This document shows positions 8,585-15,997 of a DNA stretch of 49,806 nucleotides, in pieces. Position numbers and translations under genes: made by a program. The stretch comes from DYTH01 sp964552725. Its GTDB lineage: Bacteria; Desulfobacterota; Syntrophia; Syntrophales; UBA5619. Below the pieces are notes generated by a model, which did no database searches, was not told where the DNA came from, and was given only the letters and a program-made list of their open reading frames with translations. The stretch spans positions 1 through 49,806 of the forward strand of contig CAZKHU010000006.1 of NCBI GenBank assembly GCA_964552725.1, in the 5' to 3' direction. Numbering within the stretch: position 1 is the first letter of the stretch; each line of letters begins with the position of its first letter.

Positions 8585-9388
8585 TTACTTGCCCTTTGTC
8601 GCTCGTTCGATTATGTTTTGATATTCCCGGCAGTATTCCGGCGCTTCTCTGTCTACGAAAATTCCCCGTTCGATCAGCGAGGAATCCGCCTGCTTCTCCC
8701 GGGAGCCGATGGGGGTGGTTCGCGTCCGGAACTTCTCCATCATCTCCACGGCGCTGCCTTCTTTGTTCTTTCTGCCGAAGTATGTCGGACACTGGCTCAT
8801 CACTTCCACCACCGAAAATCCCTTGTGGCGAATGGCCGCTTCCAGCATGTCGGTCAGTTGTTTTATATGGTAGGTTGTGGAACGAGCCACAAAGGTGGCC
8901 CCCGAGGCAGTCGCCATTGACACAACGTCGAAATCCGGGTCGATGTTCATATAGGGAGCGGTGGTCGCGTACGTTCCGTATCCGGACAAAGGCGAGTATT
9001 GCCCGCCCGTCATTCCGTAAACACGGTTGTTCATGACGATAGCCGTCATGTCGATGTTTCTTCGACAGGCATGGATAAAATGGTTGCCCCCTATGGAGAG
9101 CGCATCCCCGTCTCCCATCGGCGCCAGCAGTGTAAGCTCCGGACGGCTCATCTTTACGCCGGCGGCAAAGGCCAGCGCCCGGCCGTGGATGGTATGCAGC
9201 GTGTGAAAATCGAGATATCCGGATATCCTTGAAGAGCAACCGATTCCCGACACCATGACTAGGTCGTTTTTCTTGAGTCCAATATTCTCAACGGCATGAA
9301 GAAGGCTGTTCAAGATAATTCCGTGTCCGCATCCCGGACACCAGAGGTGGGGGAAGAACCGCTCGCGGATATACTCCCTTGTGCCCAT
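8585..9388 (-). CDS. korB: 2-oxoglutarate:ferredoxin oxidoreductase beta subunit (TPP-binding)
   Basis: 267 aa. The beta subunit holds thiamine diphosphate: the motif GDGDALSIGGNHFIHACRRN (about residues 92-111) is the GDG-x(~20)-N Mg/TPP site, with NNRVYGMTGGQ just after it. The N-terminal CPGCGHG block is also typical. The reaction is oxidative decarboxylation of a 2-oxoacid with CoA and ferredoxin. It is placed between korA (stop 1 nt before this ATG) and korC, the standard gene order for the four-subunit enzyme. Confidence 0.93.
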   Translation of the reverse strand: MGTREYIRERFFPHLWCPGCGHGIILNSLLHAVENIGLKKNDLVMVSGIGCSSRISGYLDFHTLHTIHGRALAFAAGVKMSRPELTLLAPMGDGDALSIGGNHFIHACRRNIDMTAIVMNNRVYGMTGGQYSPLSGYGTYATTAPYMNIDPDFDVVSMATASGATFVARSTTYHIKQLTDMLEAAIRHKGFSVVEVMSQCPTYFGRKNKEGSAVEMMEKFRTRTTPIGSREKQADSSLIERGIFVDREAPEYCREYQNIIERATKGK

Positions 9389-9389
9389 G

Positions 9390-10538
9390 CTACACTCCTC
9401 TTCCCTGGATTATTCGGAGAATATTCAAGATCGCCGTCGGGGTGATCAGGGTTCCGTCCACCTGATTGGCCAGGGATACCTTGTCCGGTCTCTCCACCGC
9501 CGATTTGACCAACTGGAGAACCTGTCCCATGTTCATCTCCACGACCACTACATATCGGGCGTTCTTTGCCTTTTCCCTGACCAGCGCGGCGGGAAACGGC
9601 CACAGGGTCTGAAGCTCCAGCAACCCGAGCCTTTCCCCGCGCTGCCGGCGGTTCATAACCACGTGCAATGCGGAACGGGCCGAGGATCCATAGGAAATCA
9701 GAAGCGTTTCAGCATCTTCGGCATAATATTCCCGATACCTTGTCAGATCATCGACATGGTGTTCGATCTTGTCCGTCAGATGGCGCATCAATCCGTAAAC
9801 AACCTTGGGGTCTTCAGAGGGGAAGCCCCACATGTCATGGAACAGACCGGTGACGTTATAACGGTGCACGCCCCCGAAATCCGACATCGGAAGCCTGCCG
9901 TCCTCGCGGGGAAGATAGGGGTGGTAGTCAACCCCTTCCGGAAGGGATGTCTTCAATCTTTCCACAAGGGGCAACTGGCCGGCAGAGGGAATCTCGAGAC
10001 GCTCCCGCATATGCCCGATCACCTCGTCGAACAGCAGAATAACCGGGGTGCGATAAGTTTCCGCAAAGTTGAACGCATCAACCGTGATCGAAAAGACGTC
10101 CTGATGGTTGGAGGCCGTCAGGGCTACAATTGCATGATCCCCATGGGTGCCCCAGCGGGCCTGATTGACGTCTCCCTGGCTGAGTTTGGTCGGCAGTCCA
10201 GTAGAAGGCCCGCCGCGCTGGACATCGACTATCACGCAGGGAATCTCCGCCATGACGGCGAATCCGAGCGCTTCCTGCATCAGTGAAAAACCGGGGCCGC
10301 TTGTCGCCGTCATCGCCTTGCTGCCAGTTAAGGAGGCGCCGATGATCGCACAGATCGAGGCGATTTCATCCTCCATCTGCATGAATATTCCTCGCTTTTG
10401 CGGCAGACGCGCCGACAGCAGCTCTGCAATCTCGGTGGAAGGGGTAATCGGGTAACCGGCAAAAAATCCTAACCCTGCGTAAAGGGCGCCCTCGACGCAG
10501 GCTTCATTTCCCTGCACAAACTTTACCTGTCCGCCCAT
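9390..10538 (-). CDS. korA: 2-oxoglutarate:ferredoxin oxidoreductase alpha subunit
   Basis: 382 aa. The N-terminal pyrimidine-binding domain shows GNEACVEGALYAG, FAGYPITPSTEI, the MEDEIASI block with its catalytic-region Glu, and TSGPGFSLMQE. The middle carries VDVQRGGPSTGLPT, the usual KorA/VorB signature. ATG 10538 is chosen because it is 1 nt beyond the korD stop; the longer in-frame start at 10565 would overlap the ferredoxin gene. It forms the catalytic core with KorB. Confidence 0.93.
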   Translation of the reverse strand: MGGQVKFVQGNEACVEGALYAGLGFFAGYPITPSTEIAELLSARLPQKRGIFMQMEDEIASICAIIGASLTGSKAMTATSGPGFSLMQEALGFAVMAEIPCVIVDVQRGGPSTGLPTKLSQGDVNQARWGTHGDHAIVALTASNHQDVFSITVDAFNFAETYRTPVILLFDEVIGHMRERLEIPSAGQLPLVERLKTSLPEGVDYHPYLPREDGRLPMSDFGGVHRYNVTGLFHDMWGFPSEDPKVVYGLMRHLTDKIEHHVDDLTRYREYYAEDAETLLISYGSSARSALHVVMNRRQRGERLGLLELQTLWPFPAALVREKAKNARYVVVVEMNMGQVLQLVKSAVERPDKVSLANQVDGTLITPTAILNILRIIQGRGV

Positions 10539-10539
10539 T

Positions 10540-10749
10540 TCACTCCTGCTCCGTTTCGACCACAATTGCCAGATCCGGGCACCTCAGTTCGCAAAGCTTG
10601 CAGCATATGCAATCCTGGGGTCTTGCCGCAATCGCCTTTTCCTGATCATCGAGTTCCAGAACCTTTTGGGGGCAAAAATGGACGCAAATTCCACATCCCT
10701 TGCACCAGTTCCGGTTGATCACGTGACGCTTAAGTTTGGGTTTTGCCAT
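10540..10749 (-). CDS. korD: 2-oxoglutarate:ferredoxin oxidoreductase delta subunit (2[4Fe-4S] ferredoxin)
   Basis: 69 aa with two cluster motifs: CKGCGICVHFCP and CICCKLCELRCP, the second with an extra Cys (C-I-C-C). It would relay electrons from the TPP centre to free ferredoxin. ATG 10749 is preferred because a GGGAAA ribosome site lies upstream; an in-frame ATG at 10845 has no ribosome site and would begin only about 17 nt after the predicted transcription start. It is the first gene of the kor-suc-sdh operon. Confidence 0.9.
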   Translation of the reverse strand: MAKPKLKRHVINRNWCKGCGICVHFCPQKVLELDDQEKAIAARPQDCICCKLCELRCPDLAIVVETEQE

Positions 10750-10868
10750 ACATTTCCCTGCCCGTTCCAACCTTTTCGGGTGTGAATCCGATTGATCTTT
10801 CTTTTGCCCGGCAAAGAGCGCTTCCGCAACGGTGAAAACTGTCATGATTATCTTTAAATACCGCGTAG

Positions 10869-10897
10869 CCTATAACGAATGATCCGGTACGTGTCAA
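10869..10897 (-). promoter_or_regulatory. Sigma70-like promoter of the kor-suc-sdh operon
   Basis: Read on the minus strand: TTGACA (10897-10892), a 17-bp spacer, then TATAGG (10874-10869). This is a perfect -35 box with a good -10 box at ideal spacing, pointing into korD. Transcription would start near 10862, leaving a leader of about 110 nt before the korD ATG at 10749. Confidence 0.75.
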
Positions 10898-10930
10898 CAA
10901 TATTTTAATGGATTGAACACGATCGCCTTC

Positions 10931-10950
10931 TTGTGGTAGTAAAACCACAA
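10931..10950. promoter_or_regulatory. Palindrome upstream of the kor promoter (candidate operator)
   Basis: TTGTGGT and ACCACAA form a perfect 7-bp inverted repeat separated by AGTAAA. It lies about 35 bp upstream of the -35 box of the kor-suc-sdh promoter and about 170 bp upstream of the divergent acyl-CoA synthetase subunit gene at 11117. The shape resembles GntR/FadR-type sites (TGGT...ACCA), but the regulator is unknown. The rest of 10951-11116 shows nothing further that I can name. Confidence 0.45.
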
Positions 10951-11116
10951 TTACCCGGACAGGCAGGCGGAAGGACTTCAGTCTATCAGAAAAAAAGAGG
11001 CGAAGGCTTCATCGCGAAGTTATGTCCGGCGCGGGCAAATGTTGTTTTTTCCGCGAAAATGAGAGAGGCGCCGGCTATCTGCCGCCGGGACAGGAACGCA
11101 TGCAAGGAGAGCTGAT

Positions 11117-11794
11117 ATGAATGAAAGAAGCAAAGCCGATGGACAAACGAAAAATGGTTTGAATAATCTTTCCGAGTTCGAGGGCGCGAGGCTTTTGGCC
11201 GACTATGGCATTCCGACGGCAAAGGCGATGCTGGCACACGATCTGGATGAGGTCAAAAAGGCCGGGCAAACTATTGGCTATCCGGTTGTTTTGAAGCTAT
11301 CCTCCCCCGGGATAAGTCATAAAACTGAAAAGGGATTTGTGGAGGTTGACCTGCATAACGAGGTTGAGCTGGGGCTTGCCTTCGACCGTTTAAGAGAAGC
11401 TTCCGCAAGGGCCAACCCGGAATATCTTGTCCAGGAGATGGTCAAAGGCAGCCGGGAACTGGCAGTGGGGATGGTCAGGGATTCCCAGTTCGGCCCCTGT
11501 GTCATGTTCGGACTGGGGGGAATCTTTACGGAGGTTATCGGCGACGTCGTTTTTCGACCGGCGCCGCTTGGCGAAAAGGACGCAGCCGAGATGCTGCAGG
11601 CGATAAAAGGGTGCGCAATTCTTGGCCCCATTCGGGGGATGCCGGCGGTGAACAGGAAAACGCTGATAAACTGCCTGATGGCCGTCGGAAAAATAGGGGT
11701 AGAACGTACGGATATCGAGGCGATCGACATAAATCCGCTGATTGTCAGACAAGGCGAACCGCTGGCAGTTGATGCGCTCGTGGTGCTGCGTTAG
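11117..11794 (+). CDS. ADP-forming acyl-CoA synthetase beta subunit (ATP-grasp)
   Basis: 225 aa, made of the ATP-grasp_5 domain alone. Seen: LLADYGIPTAKA at the N-terminus, YPVVLKLSSPGISHKTEKGFV (nucleotide-binding lysines), VQEMVKGSRELAVGM, FGLGGIFTEV and the C-terminal DINPLIV block. In archaea and some anaerobes this subunit pairs with a CoA-binding alpha subunit to make ATP from acetyl- or acyl-CoA. No alpha subunit lies next to it in this window, so the partner must be elsewhere. It is transcribed divergently from the kor operon; AGGAGAG lies shortly before the ATG. Confidence 0.85.
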   Translation: MNERSKADGQTKNGLNNLSEFEGARLLADYGIPTAKAMLAHDLDEVKKAGQTIGYPVVLKLSSPGISHKTEKGFVEVDLHNEVELGLAFDRLREASARANPEYLVQEMVKGSRELAVGMVRDSQFGPCVMFGLGGIFTEVIGDVVFRPAPLGEKDAAEMLQAIKGCAILGPIRGMPAVNRKTLINCLMAVGKIGVERTDIEAIDINPLIVRQGEPLAVDALVVLR

Positions 11795-11839
11795 ATTCAA
11801 GGGGCAGCAGGGCAACCGGGATCATCCGCTGGCCACGGA

Positions 11840-12505
11840 TTACTTCAACCAGAGGGTTACAGAGTCTAAGGGCGCCCTTTCTCTTGCGAATTCGTTGACC
11901 GGCGCCCCGGCGGCCGGGTAGCCGAGAGCTGCGCCCATGATGATAGCCTTTGAAGAGGGAAGCGAGAGGACCTCCCGGGCCATTGCCGGATACAGTGCAG
12001 TTGCGGAAAGAATGCAGCTGCCGAGGCCGCGGGCATGCGCCAGCAGGCAGGTTGTCTGGAGAATTGCGCCTATGTCGAGCATCCCGTATTCGCGGGCAAT
12101 CCCCCGGTCAAGGCAAAACAGCAGCATGGCGGGGGCGCCGAACAGCGAGGCCATGTCGCTGTAATAGCGCTGCCGGGCTTCCTTGTCGCCCCGGGGGATG
12201 TTCAGCGCAGTCAGCACCCTTTTCCCCACATCATTATAGCGCTGTTTGATGTGTTCTGGCCAGGTTGCCGGCATCGTGGTATCGGGCTGGGGCAGGGCGC
12301 CCTCCAGTTGCATCTGTCGATTCGCCTTTTTGAATTTCTCCAGTTTTTCCCCGGTAACGACAACGATTTCCCATGGCTGGGTATTTCCCCAGGAAGGGGA
12401 CCAGCGGGCAGCCTCCAGAATCTCCCTGATCAACGGTTCCGGAACTTCATCAGCCCTGAATTTCCTGATGCTTCTCCTCGCTGTGACTGCTTCAATGACA
12501 TCCAT
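11840..12505 (-). CDS. Nitroreductase family FMN-dependent oxidoreductase
   Basis: 221 aa. The N-terminus is MDVIEAVTARRSIRKFRADEVP, the FMN phosphate-binding RRSIRKF of the nitroreductase fold. Next come ARWSPSWGNTQPWEIVVV (FMN contact) and, near the C-terminus, GLGSCILSA and MGAALGYP. These enzymes are flavin NAD(P)H oxidoreductases with variable substrates; the real substrate cannot be told. The start at 12505 has GGAGGG upstream. It follows the arginine decarboxylase gene by 20 bp on the same strand and is probably cotranscribed with it. Confidence 0.9.
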   Translation of the reverse strand: MDVIEAVTARRSIRKFRADEVPEPLIREILEAARWSPSWGNTQPWEIVVVTGEKLEKFKKANRQMQLEGALPQPDTTMPATWPEHIKQRYNDVGKRVLTALNIPRGDKEARQRYYSDMASLFGAPAMLLFCLDRGIAREYGMLDIGAILQTTCLLAHARGLGSCILSATALYPAMAREVLSLPSSKAIIMGAALGYPAAGAPVNEFARERAPLDSVTLWLK

Positions 12506-12525
12506 TGGTTAGCCCTCCAAAAAAA

Positions 12526-13074
12526 TCAAAAAATGAACACCGCCGCCGCAAGCACGGTCGTATATCCGGCATCCTTGACGATGGTCGATTGAGTGACGTT
12601 GCGTGTCTTTACGATCTTTCCGCTGATCTTGAAGATTTCCTTCTTTTCATCCCAGCTTTCATCGACGTTGAAATCTATTCCCAGGGTTGAGGCAAGCATT
12701 GCCGCGGCCATGTCTTCCGCATAATCGCCTGCCTGTTTTTCGGTCTGGCCGAAGGAGTGATGTTCGCTTATATAGCCGTAGGAGCGGGGATCCGCCGGAA
12801 TTGCGCACCCGACGGAGGCCACCAGAAGCCGTTTTGTTTCATTGCTGCAGCAGCGGCTCATGACGCAGAAGGTGATTCCTCCTGCCACCAATTCTTTAAG
12901 CCCCTGGCTTTTAGAGATAATTTTACAATTTGGCGGCACAATGCTGGAAACCTGCACGAGGTTGCATCTTTCAATCCCCGCGTCGCGCAGCGCCCGTTCA
13001 AAGGAATGGAGTTCATCCTTATGCGTTCCCACTCCCTTCGTGAAAAACATCTTCTTGGGAACATAACTGTCCAT
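12526..13074 (-). CDS. pdaD: Pyruvoyl-dependent arginine decarboxylase
   Basis: 182 aa proenzyme. It has the self-cleavage motif QVSSIVPP with the Ser43-Ser44 pair, where processing would yield a beta chain and an alpha chain capped by a pyruvoyl group. FFTKGVGTHKDEL near the start and the EHHSFGQTEKQAGDYAE block are also typical of the family. It converts arginine to agmatine for polyamine synthesis. The start ATG 13074 has a strong AAGGAGG. No speB or other polyamine gene is adjacent in this window. Confidence 0.9.
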   Translation of the reverse strand: MDSYVPKKMFFTKGVGTHKDELHSFERALRDAGIERCNLVQVSSIVPPNCKIISKSQGLKELVAGGITFCVMSRCCSNETKRLLVASVGCAIPADPRSYGYISEHHSFGQTEKQAGDYAEDMAAAMLASTLGIDFNVDESWDEKKEIFKISGKIVKTRNVTQSTIVKDAGYTTVLAAAVFIF

Positions 13075-13151
13075 TGCGTTCCTCCTTCGCTATTTTTATC
13101 GCTATCCCCGTCGAGGAAAAAACAGATGTAAAATCTGATATTTCCAGATTG

Positions 13152-13179
13152 ATTATCTTCAACGGCGAACGTATATCAA
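13152..13179 (-). promoter_or_regulatory. Candidate promoter of pdaD-nitroreductase
   Basis: Minus-strand TTGATA (13179-13174), 16-bp spacer, GATAAT (13157-13152), pointing at pdaD about 78 bp away. Just downstream is a small inverted repeat AATCTG/CAGATT (13132-13137 and 13145-13150) that would overlap the transcription start and could be an operator. Confidence 0.45.
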
Positions 13180-13323
13180 TTTTTTATCAGGATTGCCATA
13201 AAAAATAAATTGTAGCGGGAGAGGAGAACTTTGGATATTGCCATTTTCCGTTCCCCGGTTTCCGCCGTTTGGAAAATAAATGAGAGCTTTGCAAGGCCTT
13301 TGCTGAAGAAGGAATTGTCCGCA

Positions 13324-13415
13324 AAAATCACAAAAAAAAAAATCACAAAAAAAATGTTGACAATCGAAATATGAAGGAGGATGTTACTCTACAATCGGCA
13401 ACATCCCGATGTTGC
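13324..13415 (+). promoter_or_regulatory. cfa upstream region: A-tract repeat, -35 box and 18-bp palindrome
   Basis: Two tandem copies of a 15-bp A-rich unit (AAAATCACAAAAAAA, about 13324-13353) stand directly before TTGACA (13357-13362), like an UP element; no strong -10 box follows (best is GATGTT at 13380). Further down, GCAACATC-CC-GATGTTGC (13398-13415) is a perfect 8-bp inverted repeat and a candidate operator. No T-run follows, so it is not a terminator. The remaining bases between pdaD and cfa (13180-13320) show nothing I can support. Confidence 0.4.
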
Positions 13416-13469
13416 AGGCAGTTTATGTATGGTTGATTGCAAATATTTTTCATCGGCAAGGAGGGGCAT

Positions 13470-14804
13470 ATGGTGTCAGAGACTGTGAACCGGAATAGTT
13501 ATGAAAAGGAAAAGACCGTTCATCTGCTTGACGAGCTGTTTTGTGTAGAAGAAGGGCCGCGGATTAGTGTTCGTTTGTGGGATGGTTCCAACTGGCCGGG
13601 CGGCGTTTCCACCTCCACGAGGATTGTTTTGAAGCACCCGGGGGCCCTGCGGGCCATGTTTTTGCCGGGGCATGAACTGGGGCTTGGCGAGGCCTATCTG
13701 TACGACGATTTCGACATAGATGGCAATTGTGAGGAGGTCTTCGATCTTGCGGAAGAACTTGCCCGCCGCACCTCGGGGTGGCGGGTCAAATTGCGGGCCG
13801 CCAAGGATCTTTTGAGTCTGCCGGCGGATAACGAACATCCCTGGTTAAAGGCGCATGGGAGCAAATTGCAGCGTCCCCCGGTAAGGCTGACCGGCAGTCG
13901 CCACTCGCAAGAACGGGACCGGCAGGCGGTAACCTTTCACTACAATGTCTCCAATGAATTCTACAAGCTCTGGCTTGACCGCAAAATGGTCTATTCCGCC
14001 GCTTATTTTCAATCCCCGAAAGAAGATATCGACAAGGCCCAGGAGAACAAACTGGATTACATCTGCCGGAAATTGCGTCTGCGGCCGGGGCAGAAATTTC
14101 TTGACATAGGCTGCGGCTGGGGCGCCTTGGCGATGCATGCGGCAGAGCGCTACGGTGTTGACGCCACCGGGATAACCCTGTCCGAGCCCCAGGCGGAAAT
14201 GGCCAACAATCTGATAGAGGCGGCGGGGCTTCGCGATTGCTGCCGCGTCCTGGTTGCCGACTATCGCGACCTTGAAGCCAACGAAGGTTATGACGCGCTG
14301 GCCAGCGTGGGCATGTTCGAACATGTCGGCGAGGCGCTTTTGCCCGTCTATTTTCGACAGGCATACGACCTGCTGAAGCCGGGCGGGGTTTTTCTGAATC
14401 ACGGCATTGTAAGCCGCGTGGGGGAAATTCCGCGTGCCGGGCGGAATTTTGTCGATACATACGTCTTTCCCGATGGAGAATTGAGCCCGGTCAGTGTAAC
14501 ATTGAAGGCGGCTGAAGATGCAGGGTTTGAGATTCGTGATCTGGAGAGCCTACGCGAACACTATGCTCTGACACTGCGCCACTGGGTGAGTCGTCTGGAA
14601 AAAGCCCACGAGGAAGCGCTCAGGCATGTCGATGAGCCGACCTACAGGGTATGGAGGCTGTACATGTCCGGTTCGGCGAACGGGTTTACCCGTGGCAGGA
14701 TCAACGTATATCAGGCGTTGCTTAGCAAGCCCGGCGCGCATGGCGCAAGCGGCCTGCCGTTGACGCGAGCCGACTGGTACCAGACAGGGGGCAGGAATTT
14801 TTAA
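13470..14804 (+). CDS. cfa: Cyclopropane-fatty-acyl-phospholipid synthase
   Basis: 444 aa. The C-terminal half is a SAM-dependent methyltransferase with FLDIGCGWGALAMHAAE (motif I) and the family blocks HYNVSNEFYKLWLD, YSAAYF, GITLSEPQ, SVGMFEHVGE and RHWVSRLEK. It adds a methylene bridge across the double bond of membrane-lipid acyl chains. The N-terminal 130 residues match the lipid-binding extension of the longer CFA forms. ATG 13470 is chosen because AAGGAGGGG ends 3 nt upstream; an earlier in-frame start at 13437 has no ribosome site. The gene stands alone and converges on the ychF-like gene. Confidence 0.93.
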   Translation: MVSETVNRNSYEKEKTVHLLDELFCVEEGPRISVRLWDGSNWPGGVSTSTRIVLKHPGALRAMFLPGHELGLGEAYLYDDFDIDGNCEEVFDLAEELARRTSGWRVKLRAAKDLLSLPADNEHPWLKAHGSKLQRPPVRLTGSRHSQERDRQAVTFHYNVSNEFYKLWLDRKMVYSAAYFQSPKEDIDKAQENKLDYICRKLRLRPGQKFLDIGCGWGALAMHAAERYGVDATGITLSEPQAEMANNLIEAAGLRDCCRVLVADYRDLEANEGYDALASVGMFEHVGEALLPVYFRQAYDLLKPGGVFLNHGIVSRVGEIPRAGRNFVDTYVFPDGELSPVSVTLKAAEDAGFEIRDLESLREHYALTLRHWVSRLEKAHEEALRHVDEPTYRVWRLYMSGSANGFTRGRINVYQALLSKPGAHGASGLPLTRADWYQTGGRNF

Positions 14805-14930
14805 TTCGGTTCGAGCGGTTTGTCTCGCTTATAGACCTCCAGTCAATTGCTGAAGCGCCGTCGATATTAAATTGATCATTGGGGATGTTTCTTCACCCGC
14901 TCCTGGCGGCAGGCGCTGCTTACTCAATTT

Positions 14931-15962
14931 TTATACGTTGAACCGGAAGTTGATGATTTCCCCGTCCTGGACAATATACTCCTTGCCCTCGAGGCGGAGT
15001 TTGCCCTGACTTCTGACTCCGGCGTAGCTGCCGCCGCAGGCGATGAACTCCTCGTAGCCGATGATCTCGGCCTTGATAAATCCCCGTTCGAAATCGTTAT
15101 GGATTGCCCCGGCGGCTTTGGGCGCCCTGGTTCCCGCGGGGATTACCCAGGCCTTGACCTCGTCTTCGCCGACCGTGAAGTAGGAAATTTGGCCAAGGAG
15201 GGCGAAGGCGGCCTTGATCACCCGTCCAAAGGCGGCTTCCGTGATGCCGAGCGACTGGAGAAACTCGGCGCGCTCTCCGGCGGAAAGGGCGGTCAGCTCC
15301 GCTTCTATTTCGCAGCAGATTCCAATGCAGGGGAGTTCCGTCCCCAATGCCTGTAAAAAGGCGGCGGCGATGGAGTGGTCATCTTCCGGCGTATTTACGA
15401 CCACAAGTTCCGGGCGAATTGTCCAGAAGGAAAAGCTCCTCAGGCCGTGCTTCTCTTCAGCGGAAAGCGGCAATCCCCGGAGCGGCTTGCCGCCCTCAAG
15501 CTGTTCCAGAAGCCTCGGCAGGACCGCGGCGTGCAGGGCGTCCTGCGGGGTCATCGGTTTTTTTGCCGTTTTGGCGAGCCGTTCCAGGCGGTTTTCCACG
15601 ATCAGCAGGTCGGAAAGGATCAGCTCGTCTTCAAGCTTGCGGTAGCGGCCAAGCGCCTCCGCTAGATCGAGCGCGGTGAAGGCGTCAACGATATGGACAA
15701 GCCCGTCGGCCCCGGAGAGGCTCTGACGGACGGCATTCCACGCCTTTTCACCTGCGGCGTTAACATCGCTGAAGGGGATTCTGGCGGGTGAGACCTTGAC
15801 CGGCGCGAAGATTTCGACCAGCCTCTCGAAGCGGGGGTCGGGCACGGCAGCGAGCCCTCGCACGCAGGTCTCACCGTGCAGATCGCGGCTCTTGACGCCG
15901 GTCATGATCTCAAACAGGGTGCTTTTCCCGCTTTGCGGCAGGCCGATAATTCCAATTTCCAT
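14931..15962 (-). CDS. YchF/Obg-related GTPase-like protein with C-terminal TGS-like (DUF933) domain
   Basis: 343 aa, slightly shorter than canonical YchF (about 363). The N-terminus has a P-loop GLPQSGKST where YchF normally has GLPNVGKST. The region where the AGL-VKGA switch segment is expected is shortened and altered (FSDVNAAGEKAWN). The C-terminal third has the YchF/DUF933 signature: FTVGEDEVKAWVI, AAGAIHNDFERGFIKAEII and GKEYIVQDGEIINFRF. It is a divergent paralog whose nucleotide preference and role are unknown; canonical YchF binds ribosomes. It is the last gene of the tat-pbp-dap operon, 35 bp after dapL. Confidence 0.85.
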   Translation of the reverse strand: MEIGIIGLPQSGKSTLFEIMTGVKSRDLHGETCVRGLAAVPDPRFERLVEIFAPVKVSPARIPFSDVNAAGEKAWNAVRQSLSGADGLVHIVDAFTALDLAEALGRYRKLEDELILSDLLIVENRLERLAKTAKKPMTPQDALHAAVLPRLLEQLEGGKPLRGLPLSAEEKHGLRSFSFWTIRPELVVVNTPEDDHSIAAAFLQALGTELPCIGICCEIEAELTALSAGERAEFLQSLGITEAAFGRVIKAAFALLGQISYFTVGEDEVKAWVIPAGTRAPKAAGAIHNDFERGFIKAEIIGYEEFIACGGSYAGVRSQGKLRLEGKEYIVQDGEIINFRFNV

Positions 15963-15997
15963 TTATTGTTTCCTCAGGCAAAGGCCTTTTATGAACA

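Noticed and set aside
8583..9239. N-terminal extension of korC through korB in another frame
   Set aside because: The extension has no similarity to gamma subunits, and the ATG at 8582 directly follows the korB stop.
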